Positions 16,997 to 25,100 of a stretch of DNA of 64,000 bases are shown here, piece after piece. Source of the stretch: Streptomyces sp. DG2A-72. GTDB lineage: Bacteria; Actinomycetota; Actinomycetes; Streptomycetales; Streptomycetaceae. Each line of letters starts with the position of its first letter. Within the stretch, counting starts at the first letter, position 1. Below the pieces are notes generated by a model. The model ran no database searches, was not told the origin of the DNA, and saw only the letters and a list, made by a program, of their open reading frames with translations. The stretch lies in the NCBI RefSeq assembly GCF_030499575.1, contig NZ_JASTLC010000001.1:2876001-2940000 (forward strand), in the 5' to 3' direction. A program made the translations under genes and the position numbers.

Positions 16997-17637
16997 GGCT
17001 CCGTCGTGCTGCGGCCCTGCTGCTGACGTTGCTCGTCCTGGCGCCGGCCACCGGGCAGGCGCAAGCCGTCGGCTACCGCTACTGGTCGTTCTGGGACCGG
17101 GACGGAAACACGTGGACGTACGCCACGCAGGGCCCGTCCACCGCAGTCCCCTCCGACGGCGACGTCCAGGGCTTCCGCTTCGCCGTGAGCGAGGACTCGG
17201 CAGACGCGACCAAGCCCCGCAGCACGGCCGACTTCACCTCGATCTGCGCCAACACCCCACCGAAGGACGGCAAGAAGCGGATCGCCCTGGTCATCGACTT
17301 CGGTACGGCGACGGACGCGCCCGAGGGAGAAACCCCACCACAGCCCCGTACGGCTTGCGCGGTGGTCTCCCCCGACGCAACCACCGCCGAGGCCCTGGTC
17401 ACGGTCGCCAAACCCCTCCGCTACAACACCAACGCCCTCCTCTGCGCCATCGCGGGCTATCCCAAGACGGGGTGCGGGGAGCCGGTGACGAAGGAGAACG
17501 ACAGCACCTCGAAGCCGACAGAGACAGGGGGCAGGAAGGACGGCGGCCCGTCGGTGGGACTGCTGGCGGGTGCGGGGGTGGTGGCCTTGCTGGGCGCAGC
17601 GGCGGTGTGGCAAGCAAGGCGGCGCAAGCATGACTAG
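16993..17637 (+). CDS. Secreted, membrane-anchored protein of the B12-controlled operon
   Basis: Encodes 214 residues from GTG 16993, which overlaps the previous stop (GTGA). Signal peptide to GQAQA (about residue 24), a domain with YRYWSFWDRDGNTWTYATQG and paired cysteines (ICANTPP, RTACAVV, LLCAIAGYPKTGCG), a linker and a C-terminal helix GLLAGAGVVALLGAAAVW with a basic tail. Its neighbours and topology match a second surface component of the corrinoid/cobalt uptake system. I know of no assigned biochemical role. Confidence 0.75.
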   Translation: MRLRRAAALLLTLLVLAPATGQAQAVGYRYWSFWDRDGNTWTYATQGPSTAVPSDGDVQGFRFAVSEDSADATKPRSTADFTSICANTPPKDGKKRIALVIDFGTATDAPEGETPPQPRTACAVVSPDATTAEALVTVAKPLRYNTNALLCAIAGYPKTGCGEPVTKENDSTSKPTETGGRKDGGPSVGLLAGAGVVALLGAAAVWQARRRKHD

Positions 17638-18784
17638 CAGCCAACCCACCCAGGCACGGGTGGGCGCAGGCGGCACCCGGTCAGTGCCGGTGGGCGAACC
17701 CACCCCCCGCCACCGCCCCCGCCGCCAACTCCACTCCGGCGCCTGGTGGCTCTGGTCCCTCTCCCTCGGCACCGCCGCCACCCGCACCACCAACCCCCTC
17801 CTCCTCACCCTCCTCATCGCCACATCCGCCTACGTCGTAGCCACCTGCCGCGCCAACACCCCCACCGCCCGTTCCTACACCGCGTTCGTCAAACTCGCCC
17901 TCGCCGTCATAGCCATCCGCCTCCTCTTCGCGATCGTCCTCGGCTCCCCCATCCCGGGCACGCACACCCTCCTCACCCTCCCCGAAGTCCCCCTCCCCGA
18001 CTGGGCCCAAGGCATCCGCCTGGGCGGCCGGGTCACCGCCGAATCCCTCCTCGCCGCCCTCTACGACGGCCTACGCCTCGCCACCCTCCTCATCTGCGTG
18101 GGCGCGGCGAACGCCCTCGCCAACCCGTCCCGCCTCCTCAAGTCCCTCCCGGGCGCGCTGTACGAGATGGGCGTCGCAGTGGTCGTAGCCCTCACCTTCG
18201 CGCCGAACCTCATCGCCGACGTCCAGCGCCGCCGCGCCGCCCGCCGTCTGCGAGGCCGCCCGGACAACGGCATACGAGGCCTCGCCACCGTCGGACTTCC
18301 AGTCCTGGAGGGCGCGTTGGAACGCTCCGTCGCCCTCGCCGCCGCGATGGACGCCCGCGGATACGGCCGTACCGCCGACGTCCCGCCCGCCGTCCGCCGT
18401 ACGACCACCGCCCTCACCCTCGGCGGCCTGCTCGGCGTCTGCGCGGGAACGTACGGACTCCTCACCGCCGAAGGCGGCACGTACGGCCTCCCGGTCCTGC
18501 TCGCCGGAGTCGCCGCGGCCCTCGCCGGACTCCACCTCGGTGGCCGCCGCTCCCCGCGCACCCGCTACCGCCCGGACCCGTGGAACGCGCACGCCTGGCT
18601 GGTCACCGCATCCGGCGTGGCCGTGGCCGCAGCCCTCACCCTCGCCGCGACCCACGACCCGGCCGCACTCCACCCCGGCCTCGTCCCCCTGGTCGCCCCC
18701 ACCCTCCCCCTCTGGCCCGCGGCAGCCGTACTCCTCGGCCTGCTCCCCGCTTTCCTGGTCCCCACCCCGAAGGAACATCCATGA
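17630..18784 (+). CDS. ECF transporter transmembrane component EcfT (CbiQ-like)
   Basis: Encodes 384 residues. It has several membrane helices and the cytoplasmic coupling region ALERSVALAAAMDARGYGR, which contains the A-R-G signature of EcfT/CbiQ proteins that contacts the ATPases. The start ATG 17630 overlaps the previous gene by 8 nt. Residues about 7-26 (QARVGAGGTRSVPVGEPTPR) are encoded by a dispersed repeat that recurs at about 44689, so the native N-terminus was probably different. The part before the first helix is Arg-rich and not conserved-looking. Confidence 0.85.
   Translation: MTSSQPTQARVGAGGTRSVPVGEPTPRHRPRRQLHSGAWWLWSLSLGTAATRTTNPLLLTLLIATSAYVVATCRANTPTARSYTAFVKLALAVIAIRLLFAIVLGSPIPGTHTLLTLPEVPLPDWAQGIRLGGRVTAESLLAALYDGLRLATLLICVGAANALANPSRLLKSLPGALYEMGVAVVVALTFAPNLIADVQRRRAARRLRGRPDNGIRGLATVGLPVLEGALERSVALAAAMDARGYGRTADVPPAVRRTTTALTLGGLLGVCAGTYGLLTAEGGTYGLPVLLAGVAAALAGLHLGGRRSPRTRYRPDPWNAHAWLVTASGVAVAAALTLAATHDPAALHPGLVPLVAPTLPLWPAAAVLLGLLPAFLVPTPKEHP
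17649..17705. repeat. Dispersed repeat inside the EcfT gene
   Basis: CACGGGTGGGCGCAGGCGGC followed by ACCCGGTCAGTGCCGG is repeated with two changes at about 44689-44722, where it is intergenic. Here it supplies the N-terminal residues of EcfT. Confidence 0.65.
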
Positions 18785-20463
18785 TCCGCTTCGACGATGT
18801 CTCCGTGACGTACGACGGAGCGGCCGAACCCACCGTCAGCGGCGTCGACTTCGAGGTCCCCGAGGGCGAACTGGTCCTGCTCGTCGGCCCGTCCGGCGTC
18901 GGCAAGTCGACCGTCCTCGGCGCGGTCAGCGGCCTGGTCCCGCACTTCACCGGCGGCACCCTGCGCGGCCGGGTCACGGTGGCCGGCCGCGACACCCGCA
19001 CCCACAAGCCGCGCGAACTCGCCGACGTGGTCGGCACGGTGGGCCAGGATCCGCTCTCCCACTTCGTGACGGACCTCGTCGAGGACGAACTCGCCTACGG
19101 CATGGAGTCGTTGGGCCTCGCCCCGGACGTGATGCGCCGCCGGGTCGAGGAAACCCTGGACCTGCTGGGCCTCGCCGACCTCCGCCACCGCCCGATCTCC
19201 ACCCTCTCCGGCGGCCAGCAGCAGCGCGTCGCCATCGGCTCGGTCCTCACCCCCCACCCAAAGGTCCTCGTCCTCGACGAACCGACCTCCGCCCTCGACC
19301 CGGCCGCCGCGGAAGAGGTCCTGGCAGTCCTGCAACGCCTGGTCCACGACCTCGGCACCACGGTCCTCATGGCCGAACACCGCCTGGAGCGAGTCGTCCA
19401 GTACGCCGACCAGATCGCCCTGCTGCCGGGCCCTGGCGCCCCGCCGATCCTCGGCACCCCGGCGGAGGTGATGGCCGTATCACCGGTGTATCCGCCCGTC
19501 GTAGGCTTGGGCCGCCTGGCGGGCTGGACCCCACTTCCCCTGACGGTGCGGGATGCGCGCAGGCGGGCGGCGGACCTACGGGAACAGCTTGAGGAACGGG
19601 ACGGCTTCGCCGCCAAGGGGCGCGGGGAACTGCGCGACCAGCCACAACAAACCCGCACCCGCCAACAATCCACACCCCCCACCCCATTGGGCGACCCCAC
19701 CCCCCACCGCTGGTTCCGACGCAAACGCACCATCACCACCCCCCAATCCCCCTACGCAGCCGACGTACAAGCCCTCTCCGTAACCCGCGACCACATCCAC
19801 GCCCTCCACCACATCACCCTCACCGTCGTCCCCGGCGAAACCATCGCCCTCATGGGCCGCAACGGCGCCGGAAAATCCACCCTCCTCAACACCCTGGTCG
19901 GCCTCGTGAAACCCACGGAGGGATCAGTCACCACCGGCGGAGCCGTCGGCCTAGTCCCCCAGGAACCCCGCGACCTCCTCTACGCCGACACAGTCGCCGG
20001 CGAGTGCACAGCCGCAGACGCCGACGCCGGCGCAGCGCCCGGCACCTGCCGCACCCTCATCTCCGAACTCCTCCCCGGCATCCCGGACGACACGCACCCG
20101 CGCGACCTGTCCGAGGGCCAGCGTCTGACGCTCGCGCTGGCGGTCGTACTCACCGCCCGCCCCTCACTCCTGCTCCTCGACGAGCCGACCCGCGGCCTCG
20201 ACTACGCGGCGAAGGCCCGCCTGGTCACGCTCCTGCGCGAACTGGCCGCGCAGGGCCACGCGATCATCCTCGCCACCCACGACGTGGAACTCGCCGCCGA
20301 ACTCGCCCACCGGGTCGTCCTCCTGGCAGAGGGCGAGGTGATCGCCGACGGCCCGACGGCGGAGGTCGTCGTGTCGTCCCCCTCCTTCGCCCCGCAGGTC
20401 ACGAAGATCCTGGCCCCACAGCGGTGGCTCACGGTCACGCAGGTGAGGGAGGCCCTGGCATGA
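18781..20463 (+). CDS. ECF transporter ATPase, two ABC domains fused
   Basis: Encodes 560 residues with two complete ABC domains. Domain 1: Walker A VGPSGVGKST, signature LSGGQQQRVAIG, Walker B VLVLDEPTSALD. Domain 2: Walker A MGRNGAGKST, LSEGQRLTLAL, LLLLDEPTRGLD. It replaces the separate EcfA/EcfA' pair. The interdomain linker (about residues 277-293, AAKGRGELRDQPQQTRT) is encoded by a copy of the streptomycete palindromic repeat. The ATG overlaps the EcfT stop (ATGA). It energises the cobalt or corrinoid importer with EcfT and the S component. Confidence 0.92.
   Translation: MIRFDDVSVTYDGAAEPTVSGVDFEVPEGELVLLVGPSGVGKSTVLGAVSGLVPHFTGGTLRGRVTVAGRDTRTHKPRELADVVGTVGQDPLSHFVTDLVEDELAYGMESLGLAPDVMRRRVEETLDLLGLADLRHRPISTLSGGQQQRVAIGSVLTPHPKVLVLDEPTSALDPAAAEEVLAVLQRLVHDLGTTVLMAEHRLERVVQYADQIALLPGPGAPPILGTPAEVMAVSPVYPPVVGLGRLAGWTPLPLTVRDARRRAADLREQLEERDGFAAKGRGELRDQPQQTRTRQQSTPPTPLGDPTPHRWFRRKRTITTPQSPYAADVQALSVTRDHIHALHHITLTVVPGETIALMGRNGAGKSTLLNTLVGLVKPTEGSVTTGGAVGLVPQEPRDLLYADTVAGECTAADADAGAAPGTCRTLISELLPGIPDDTHPRDLSEGQRLTLALAVVLTARPSLLLLDEPTRGLDYAAKARLVTLLRELAAQGHAIILATHDVELAAELAHRVVLLAEGEVIADGPTAEVVVSSPSFAPQVTKILAPQRWLTVTQVREALA
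19611..19658. repeat. Streptomycete repeat copy 3, inserted in coding sequence
   Basis: CCAAGGGGCGCGGGGAACTG and CGCGACCAGCCACAACAAAC, followed by CCGCACC, lie in frame in the linker of the double ABC ATPase. The same element is intergenic elsewhere. Confidence 0.8.
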
Positions 20464-21269
20464 CACGAGTGGTCCCCCTCGGCCCCCGCTCCCTCACCGC
20501 CCTCGCCCTCGTCAGCGCGGTAGGAGTGATCGCCTTCGGCTGGCCCTTCCTCGCGCCGCCCACCTCCCAGGTCAGCGCTCACGCCCAGGACGCCCCCTGG
20601 CTGTTCGCGGGCCTGCTGGTGCTCCTCGTCGCGGTCGTGGCGGCGACGATCTCCGAGTCGGGGCTCGGCCCGAAGGCGGTGGCGATGCTCGGCGTGCTCG
20701 CCGCGACCGGTGCGGCCCTGCGCCCCCTGGGTGCCGGGACGGCCGGCCTGGAGCCGATGTTCTTCCTCATGGTGCTGAGCGGCCGCGTCCTCGGCCCCGG
20801 CTTCGGCTTCGTCCTCGGCTCGGTGACCATGTTCGCGTCGGCGCTGCTCACGGGTGGGGTGGGCCCGTGGATGCCGTTCCAGATGCTGGCGATGGGCTGG
20901 TTCACGATGGGTGCGGGGCTGCTGCCGGGCGCCGAGCGCCTGCGGGGCCGTACCGAAATCGTCCTCCTCGCCGCGTACGGATTCCTGGCGGCCTTCGCGT
21001 ACGGCACGGTGATGAACCTGGCGGGCTGGCCCTTCATGGGTGCGCTCGCCTCGAACATCGCCTTCGACCCGAACGCTGCCGTCCCCGCGAACCTGGCCCG
21101 CTTCATCGCGTACTGCGCGGCCACGTCGCTCGGCTGGGACCTGGGCCGTGCGCTCGTCACGGTCGCCCTCACGGTCACGCTCGGCCCGGTGATCCTCAGG
21201 GCACTGCGCCGGGCCACGCGACGGGCGGCTTTCGAGGCGCCGGTCACATTCGACGCTCCCGCTGGGTGA
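20460..21269 (+). CDS. ECF transporter S (substrate-binding) component
   Basis: Encodes 269 residues with about six to seven hydrophobic helices (FLMVLSGRVLGPGFGFVLGSVTMFASALLTGGVGPWMPFQMLAMGW is the most conserved-looking stretch, split over helices 3-4). Start ATG overlaps the ATPase stop (ATGA). As last gene of a B12-riboswitch operon with EcfT and the double ATPase, it should determine specificity; corrinoid or cobalt is inferred from the riboswitch, not from residues. Confidence 0.85.
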   Translation: MTRVVPLGPRSLTALALVSAVGVIAFGWPFLAPPTSQVSAHAQDAPWLFAGLLVLLVAVVAATISESGLGPKAVAMLGVLAATGAALRPLGAGTAGLEPMFFLMVLSGRVLGPGFGFVLGSVTMFASALLTGGVGPWMPFQMLAMGWFTMGAGLLPGAERLRGRTEIVLLAAYGFLAAFAYGTVMNLAGWPFMGALASNIAFDPNAAVPANLARFIAYCAATSLGWDLGRALVTVALTVTLGPVILRALRRATRRAAFEAPVTFDAPAG

Positions 21270-21605
21270 GAGGGCGTGGACCGTCTGTCAGCGAGGCGGT
21301 GAACCACCCCACATGACTCAGATCACCTACGATCCCACCTAGTCGGACAAATCGGATGCCATGCCCACGCCATTCCGCCCTCTGACCTGCACATAGAGAG
21401 CCACGTCACACAGGCCACGATCATCCCAGATGCGACCACAACTAGTAAAAGGGGTCATTGCGGACCGCCTCCCGGCCTGTTTCTCTGGATGACGTCGCAC
21501 GGCGCCGACGTGCCCTCAGGGCCGCGGCGCCGACGCATGTCCCCACCGCCTCCGTGCGGCACCGGCATGTCCGCGGCGCACTGTCCCCGAAGAAAAAGGT
21601 TCTCC

Positions 21606-22025
21606 GTGTCTGTCTCCCGCATCGCTCGCCGCATCGCGTCCCCGAAGAAGGCCCTCACGACCGCCGCTGTGGCCGCTGCCGCCACCGGCCTGGTCCTGAC
21701 CGCGGCCCCGGCGCACGCGGCGCCCGCTTCCTCCGCCGCCCAGGCGAAGGCGATCGCGAAGCAGATGATCCCGAACGCCGCTCAGTACAACGCCTTCAGC
21801 AAGATCGTCGAGCACGAGAGCGGCTGGGACGTCGACGCCATGAACGCCTCCTCCGGCGCCTACGGCCTCGTCCAGGCCCTGCCGGGCTCCAAGATGGCCT
21901 CGGCCGGCTCCGACTGGAAGACCAGCGCCAAGACCCAGATCGAGTGGGGTCTGGACTACATGAACGACCGCTACGGCAGCCCGGTCGGCGCCTGGAACTT
22001 CTGGCAGGCCAACGGCTGGTACTGA
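21606..22025 (+). CDS. Secreted lytic-transglycosylase-like (SLT) protein
   Basis: Encodes 139 residues from GTG 21606 with AAGAAAAAGG upstream. Signal peptide to APAHAAPA (about residue 38), then a short goose-lysozyme-like SLT domain: KIVEHESGWDVDAMNASSGAYGLVQALPGSKM, where the Glu in VEHESGW is the catalytic acid, ending WGLDYMNDRYGSPVGAWNFW. This is the compact form found in Streptomyces cell-wall hydrolases. Region 21270-21605 upstream holds no gene I can support; it probably contains the promoter. Confidence 0.88.
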   Translation: MSVSRIARRIASPKKALTTAAVAAAATGLVLTAAPAHAAPASSAAQAKAIAKQMIPNAAQYNAFSKIVEHESGWDVDAMNASSGAYGLVQALPGSKMASAGSDWKTSAKTQIEWGLDYMNDRYGSPVGAWNFWQANGWY

Positions 22026-22042
22026 CCCCGGCCCCCACAGCA

Positions 22043-22087
22043 GGCGAAGGCGGCGGCCCCTCGATCCCCGGGGCCGCCGCCTTCGCC
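22043..22087 (+). terminator. Strong intrinsic terminator at the left edge of the van island
   Basis: A perfect 18-bp stem (GGCGAAGGCGGCGGCCCC with its complement at 22070-22087) with a 9-nt loop, directly after the SLT gene and 28 bp before the first van promoter element. Confidence 0.85.
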
Positions 22088-22114
22088 GTACCCGCTGCGT
22101 GTGCGGGTGCCGCA

Positions 22115-22176
22115 TATCGTCGGTGTATCGAAAACCGCATACGTGCCGGCAACACCGCGCTGCCTTGACTGGCGGC
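22115..22176 (+). promoter_or_regulatory. van promoter module 1 (vanK)
   Basis: Contains TATCGTCGGTGTATCG (22115-22130), a -10-like CATACG starting 8 nt later, and CGGCAACACCGC, then the ATG of a short leader exactly 46 nt after the element. The vanH and murF promoters have the same parts at identical spacing. The element is a candidate VanR-binding site. Confidence 0.7.
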
Positions 22177-22260
22177 ATGACCTACAGCGAAGCAGCACGA
22201 ACAGCAGCCCAGGCCGCACCGCGCGCCACCGAGGGTTCGGGGGCGCGGGCGTGGGTCTGA
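22177..22260 (+). CDS. MTYSE leader peptide upstream of vanK
   Basis: A 27-codon reading frame beginning MTYSEAARTAAQAAPRATEG and ending in a TGA that overlaps the GTG start of vanK by 10 nt. It uses the promoter-proximal ATG that corresponds in position to the vanH start codon. The murF copy has a related leader ([16 protein letters not shown]). The conserved first five residues and overlap with the next start argue for a translated coupling leader, though it is too short for statistics on its own. Confidence 0.55.
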   Translation: MTYSEAARTAAQAAPRATEGSGARAWV

Positions 22261-23363
22261 CCGTCGGGCGGATCAGCGCCGCCGAGCACTTGGCGTTCGT
22301 GCGGACGCAGCGGTCTGTCAGCTTCCTGCAGACCCCGGCGTGGGGCCGCGTCAAGACCGAGTGGCGCAGCGAGTCCCTCGGCTGGTACGACGGCCGGCGG
22401 CTGGTCGGTGCCGGGCTCGTCCTGCACCGCCCGGTGCCACGGCTCGACCGCTTCACGCTGGCCTATCTGTCCGAGGGCCCGGCCATCGACTGGACCGGCG
22501 AGATCGATGCGTGGCTCCACCCGCTGGCGGCCCATCTCAAGGCACACGGCGCGTTCGCGATCCGGCTCGGCCCGCCGGTGTGCACGAACACCTGGAGCGC
22601 CGCCCAGGTCAAGGAGGGCATCTCCGACCCGGGCATCAAGCGGCTCACCGAGATGTCCGGGCAGTGGGCCGACCCGGTCGGTGCCCGCGTGACCGGCCGG
22701 CTCCGGGACACCGGCTGGCTGCCGCAGAGCCCGGAGGACGGCTTCGGGGTCGGCCATCCGCAGTTCAAGTACGAGATTCCGCTGGCCGGCAGGACTGAGG
22801 ACGACCTGCTCAGGGGCATGAACCAGCTCTGGCGCCGCAACATCAAGAAGGCGGCCAAGGAGGGGGTCGAGGTCACGGTCGATGAGGACCTGAAGGCGTT
22901 CCACGACCTCTACGTCCACACCGCCGAGCGCGACCGCTTCACACCCCGGCCGCTGCGCTACTTCGAGACCATGTTCGCTGCGCTGAGCGCCGAGGCCCCC
23001 GAGCGGATCAGGCTGTACCTGGCCCGCCACCGGGGCGACCTGGTCGCCGCCGCCATCCTGGTCCGCGTCGGCGCCCACGCGTGGTACTCCTACGGCGCCT
23101 CCTCCACCGAGAAGCGCGAGGTGCGCGGCTCCAACGCCTGCCAGTGGGCGATGATCCGCGACTCGCTGGCGGCCGGCTGCGACGTCTATGACCTGCGCGG
23201 CATCACCCCCACCCTCGACGCCGACGACCCGCACGTCGGGCTGATCCAGTTCAAGGTCGGCACCGGCGGTCAGGCGGTGAGGTACGTCGGCGAGTGGGAC
23301 CTGCCACTGCGGCCGATGGTCTACCGGGCCTTCGACCTCTACATGAAGCGGCGCGGGCGATGA
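22251..23363 (+). CDS. vanK: VanK, Fem-family aminoacyltransferase
   Basis: Encodes 370 residues from GTG 22251. FemABX features: SFLQTPAWGRVK near the N-terminus, LWRRNIKKAAKEGVEV (the conserved FemX segment before the coiled region), YSYGASSTEKREVRGSNACQWAMIRDSLAAGCDVYDLRGI and LIQFKVGTGG near the C-terminus. VanK adds the branch amino acid (Gly in Streptomyces) to lipid precursors ending in D-Lac, which the housekeeping FemX cannot use, and is essential for resistance in S. coelicolor. Its start overlaps the leader peptide. High GC like the chromosome, unlike vanHAX. Confidence 0.9.
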   Translation: MGLTVGRISAAEHLAFVRTQRSVSFLQTPAWGRVKTEWRSESLGWYDGRRLVGAGLVLHRPVPRLDRFTLAYLSEGPAIDWTGEIDAWLHPLAAHLKAHGAFAIRLGPPVCTNTWSAAQVKEGISDPGIKRLTEMSGQWADPVGARVTGRLRDTGWLPQSPEDGFGVGHPQFKYEIPLAGRTEDDLLRGMNQLWRRNIKKAAKEGVEVTVDEDLKAFHDLYVHTAERDRFTPRPLRYFETMFAALSAEAPERIRLYLARHRGDLVAAAILVRVGAHAWYSYGASSTEKREVRGSNACQWAMIRDSLAAGCDVYDLRGITPTLDADDPHVGLIQFKVGTGGQAVRYVGEWDLPLRPMVYRAFDLYMKRRGR

Positions 23364-23629
23364 GCCTGGATCTCATGCTCGCGGCGGCTACGAGAAGCTG
23401 CCCGAGGTCGCCCAGCGCTACGACGGCAGCCGGCTCGTCCTCGCCCCCCGGCGCTCCTGGATGGCACCGCTCGATCGGCGGCCGCCCGGCAGGGTGATCA
23501 CGTCGTCGAGCGTCCATTCCTCCACCGGAGCCTTCGGCGCTGTGCGGCCTTCGGGCGGCGCTGTGCGGCCTTCGGGCAGCGGCCCCCGAACAGCAGGGCG
23601 ACGCGGATCTGCTGGTTCACCCCGCCGAA
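23364..23629. other. Deletion scar between vanK and murF with remnants of two genes
   Basis: On the plus strand an ATG overlapping the vanK stop begins MSLDLM, and from 23386 another frame reads GGYEKLPEVAQRYDGSRLVL then APRRSWMAPLD, resembling part of an alanine-racemase-like protein. On the minus strand a GTG at 23620, 9 nt after the murF stop, begins VNQQIRVALLFGGR, the start of a D-Ala-D-Ala ligase, and then breaks off. A duplicated GCTGTGCGGCCTTCGGGC unit lies between. No intact gene is present. Confidence 0.55.
23579..23620 (-). pseudogene. Remnant of a D-alanine-D-alanine ligase gene (first 14 codons)
   Basis: VNQQIRVALLFGGR is typical of the extreme N-terminus of Ddl/VanA-type ligases (compare VGIIFGGSSEEH in the VanA encoded here), directly after murF as in many murF-ddl pairs. 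The frame then runs into unrelated repeated sequence CPKAAQRRPKAAQRR. Confidence 0.5.
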
Positions 23630-24973
23630 CTACGCGAGCGCGGCGGCGACCTCGTCGAGACGCGCCCCTCGGGAGGCCTTGACGAGCACCACGTCGCCGG
23701 CGGCGAGGTGGCCGCGCAGCCAGTCGACGGCCGCGTCGTTGTCGGCCAGCGCCACCGCCCGCTCTCCCGCGCCGTCCGCGATCGGCCAGGCGGCCTCGCC
23801 GACCGCCACCACCACGTCGGCCCGGGAGGCGGCGTACTCCCCGACGGCGCGGTGCTCGGCCTCGCTGTCGTCGCCGAGTTCGAGCATCTCGCCGAGGACG
23901 GCGATGCGGCGCCCGCCCTCGATCGCCGCCAGCGCGTCCAGGGCGGCGCGGGTCGAGTCGGGGTTGGCGTTGTAGGAGTCGTTGAGCAGCGTCGCGCCGC
24001 CGGCGAGGTCGCGCAGCTCCATACGCCACTTCGACAGCGAGGCGGTGGCCAGCGCTGCCGTGGCCATGTCGAGGGACACGCCGGCCGCCAGCCCCGCCGC
24101 CGCGGCAGCCGACGCGTTGAGCGCCTGGTGGGCGCCCACGAGCGGCAGCGCGACGGGAACCGAGGCGTCGGCGGTCCGCAGCGTGAAGGACGGCCGGCCG
24201 AGCCGGTCCAGCGACAGGTCGAGCACCCGCACGTCGGCGTGGGCCGCCCGGCCGAAGGTCAGCACCGGACCGTCGGTGAGCGAGCGCATCGCGACCACCC
24301 GGGGATCGTCGGCATTGAGGACGGCGGTGCCGCCGGGCGTCAGCCCCCGCACCAGCTCGCCCTTGGCCTTGGCGATGGCCGCGCGCGACCCGAACTCGCC
24401 GAGGTGGGCCTGGCCGACGTTGAGTACGACGGCGACGTCGGGCGCGACCAGGCCGGTGAGCTCGGCGATGTCGCCGATGTGGCGGGCTCCCATCTCAAGG
24501 ACGAGGAACCGGGTGGCCGCGTCGGCGCGCAGCATGGTGAGCGGCACGCCGAGTTCGTTGTTGAGCGAACCGATCGTGGCGGTCGTCGGCGCGGTGTTCG
24601 ACAACACGGCCGCCAGCAGGTCCTTGGTCCCGGTCTTGCCCTGGGAACCGGTCAGCCCGACAACGGTCAGCCCGTCGCGCAGCCGGGCCACGACGTGGGC
24701 GGCGAGCGCCTGCAGCGCGGCCCGGGCGTCCTCGGCGACGACGGTGGGCAGCGGCGTGGGCCGGGAGCCGAGCACGGCCACCGCGCCGGCCCGGCCCGCC
24801 TGGCCTGCGTAGTCGTGGCCGTCGGTGTGCTCGCCGGCGAAGGCGACGAAGAGGCCGCCCGGCTCGGCCTGCCGGCCGTCGAGCACGGCCTGCGCGGTCA
24901 CCGTCAAGGTGCCGTCGCCCGCGATCTTCCCGCCGACGACCGCGGCGATCTCGCCGAGGCTGAGCGGGATCAT
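23630..24973 (-). CDS. murF: UDP-N-acetylmuramoyl-tripeptide-D-alanyl-D-alanine (D-lactate) ligase, cluster copy
   Basis: Encodes 447 residues. N-terminal Mur domain, P-loop [17 protein letters not shown] (about 108-124), central [19 protein letters not shown] segment [16 protein letters not shown] and C-terminal domain with [20 protein letters not shown]. MurF joins the terminal dipeptide or depsipeptide to the UDP-tripeptide; a second copy in van or glycopeptide clusters is thought to favour D-Ala-D-Lac. ATG 24973 overlaps the stop of a 16-residue leader (ATGA). Downstream it is followed by a truncated ligase remnant. It is driven by its own copy of the van promoter module, back-to-back with that of vanH. 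Confidence 0.9.
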   Translation of the reverse strand: MIPLSLGEIAAVVGGKIAGDGTLTVTAQAVLDGRQAEPGGLFVAFAGEHTDGHDYAGQAGRAGAVAVLGSRPTPLPTVVAEDARAALQALAAHVVARLRDGLTVVGLTGSQGKTGTKDLLAAVLSNTAPTTATIGSLNNELGVPLTMLRADAATRFLVLEMGARHIGDIAELTGLVAPDVAVVLNVGQAHLGEFGSRAAIAKAKGELVRGLTPGGTAVLNADDPRVVAMRSLTDGPVLTFGRAAHADVRVLDLSLDRLGRPSFTLRTADASVPVALPLVGAHQALNASAAAAAGLAAGVSLDMATAALATASLSKWRMELRDLAGGATLLNDSYNANPDSTRAALDALAAIEGGRRIAVLGEMLELGDDSEAEHRAVGEYAASRADVVVAVGEAAWPIADGAGERAVALADNDAAVDWLRGHLAAGDVVLVKASRGARLDEVAAALA

Positions 24974-25020
24974 GAGCGGACGCCGTGGGGGCTGACGGAG
25001 GCTGGTTCGCTGTAGGTCAT
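24970..25020 (-). CDS. MTYSE leader peptide upstream of murF
   Basis: A 16-residue frame [16 protein letters not shown] whose TGA overlaps the murF ATG in an ATGA junction. It starts 46 nt after the promoter element, exactly as in front of vanK. The sequence ACTGGGGGC precedes its ATG. The shared MTYSE start with the vanK leader is also shared at DNA level (ATGACCTACAGCGAA). Confidence 0.6.
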   Translation of the reverse strand: MTYSEPASVSPHGVRS

Positions 25021-25082
25021 GCCCCCAGTGAAGGTGGCGTGATGTTGCCGACGTGTATGCGACTTTCGATATGCCGAAGATA
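25021..25082 (-). promoter_or_regulatory. van promoter module 2 (murF)
   Basis: Minus-strand TATCTTCGGCATATCG (25082-25067), CATACA 8 nt later, CGGCAACATCACG, and ATG 46 nt after the element. Arranged back-to-back with the vanH module about the palindrome ACCGGCCGGT. Confidence 0.7.
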
Positions 25083-25086
25083 TGCT

Positions 25087-25096
25087 ACCGGCCGGT
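25087..25096. promoter_or_regulatory. Palindromic centre of the divergent murF-vanH control region
   Basis: ACCGGCCGGT is a perfect palindrome exactly midway between the two TATCKTCGGCATATCG elements (25067-25082 and 25101-25116), making the whole 50-bp region an extended inverted repeat. Confidence 0.55.
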
Positions 25097-25100
25097 AATG

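Noticed and set aside
21300..21605. Possible c-di-AMP (ydaO) riboswitch upstream of the SLT hydrolase
   Set aside because: Such riboswitches often precede streptomycete wall hydrolases, but none of the conserved blocks could be found here.
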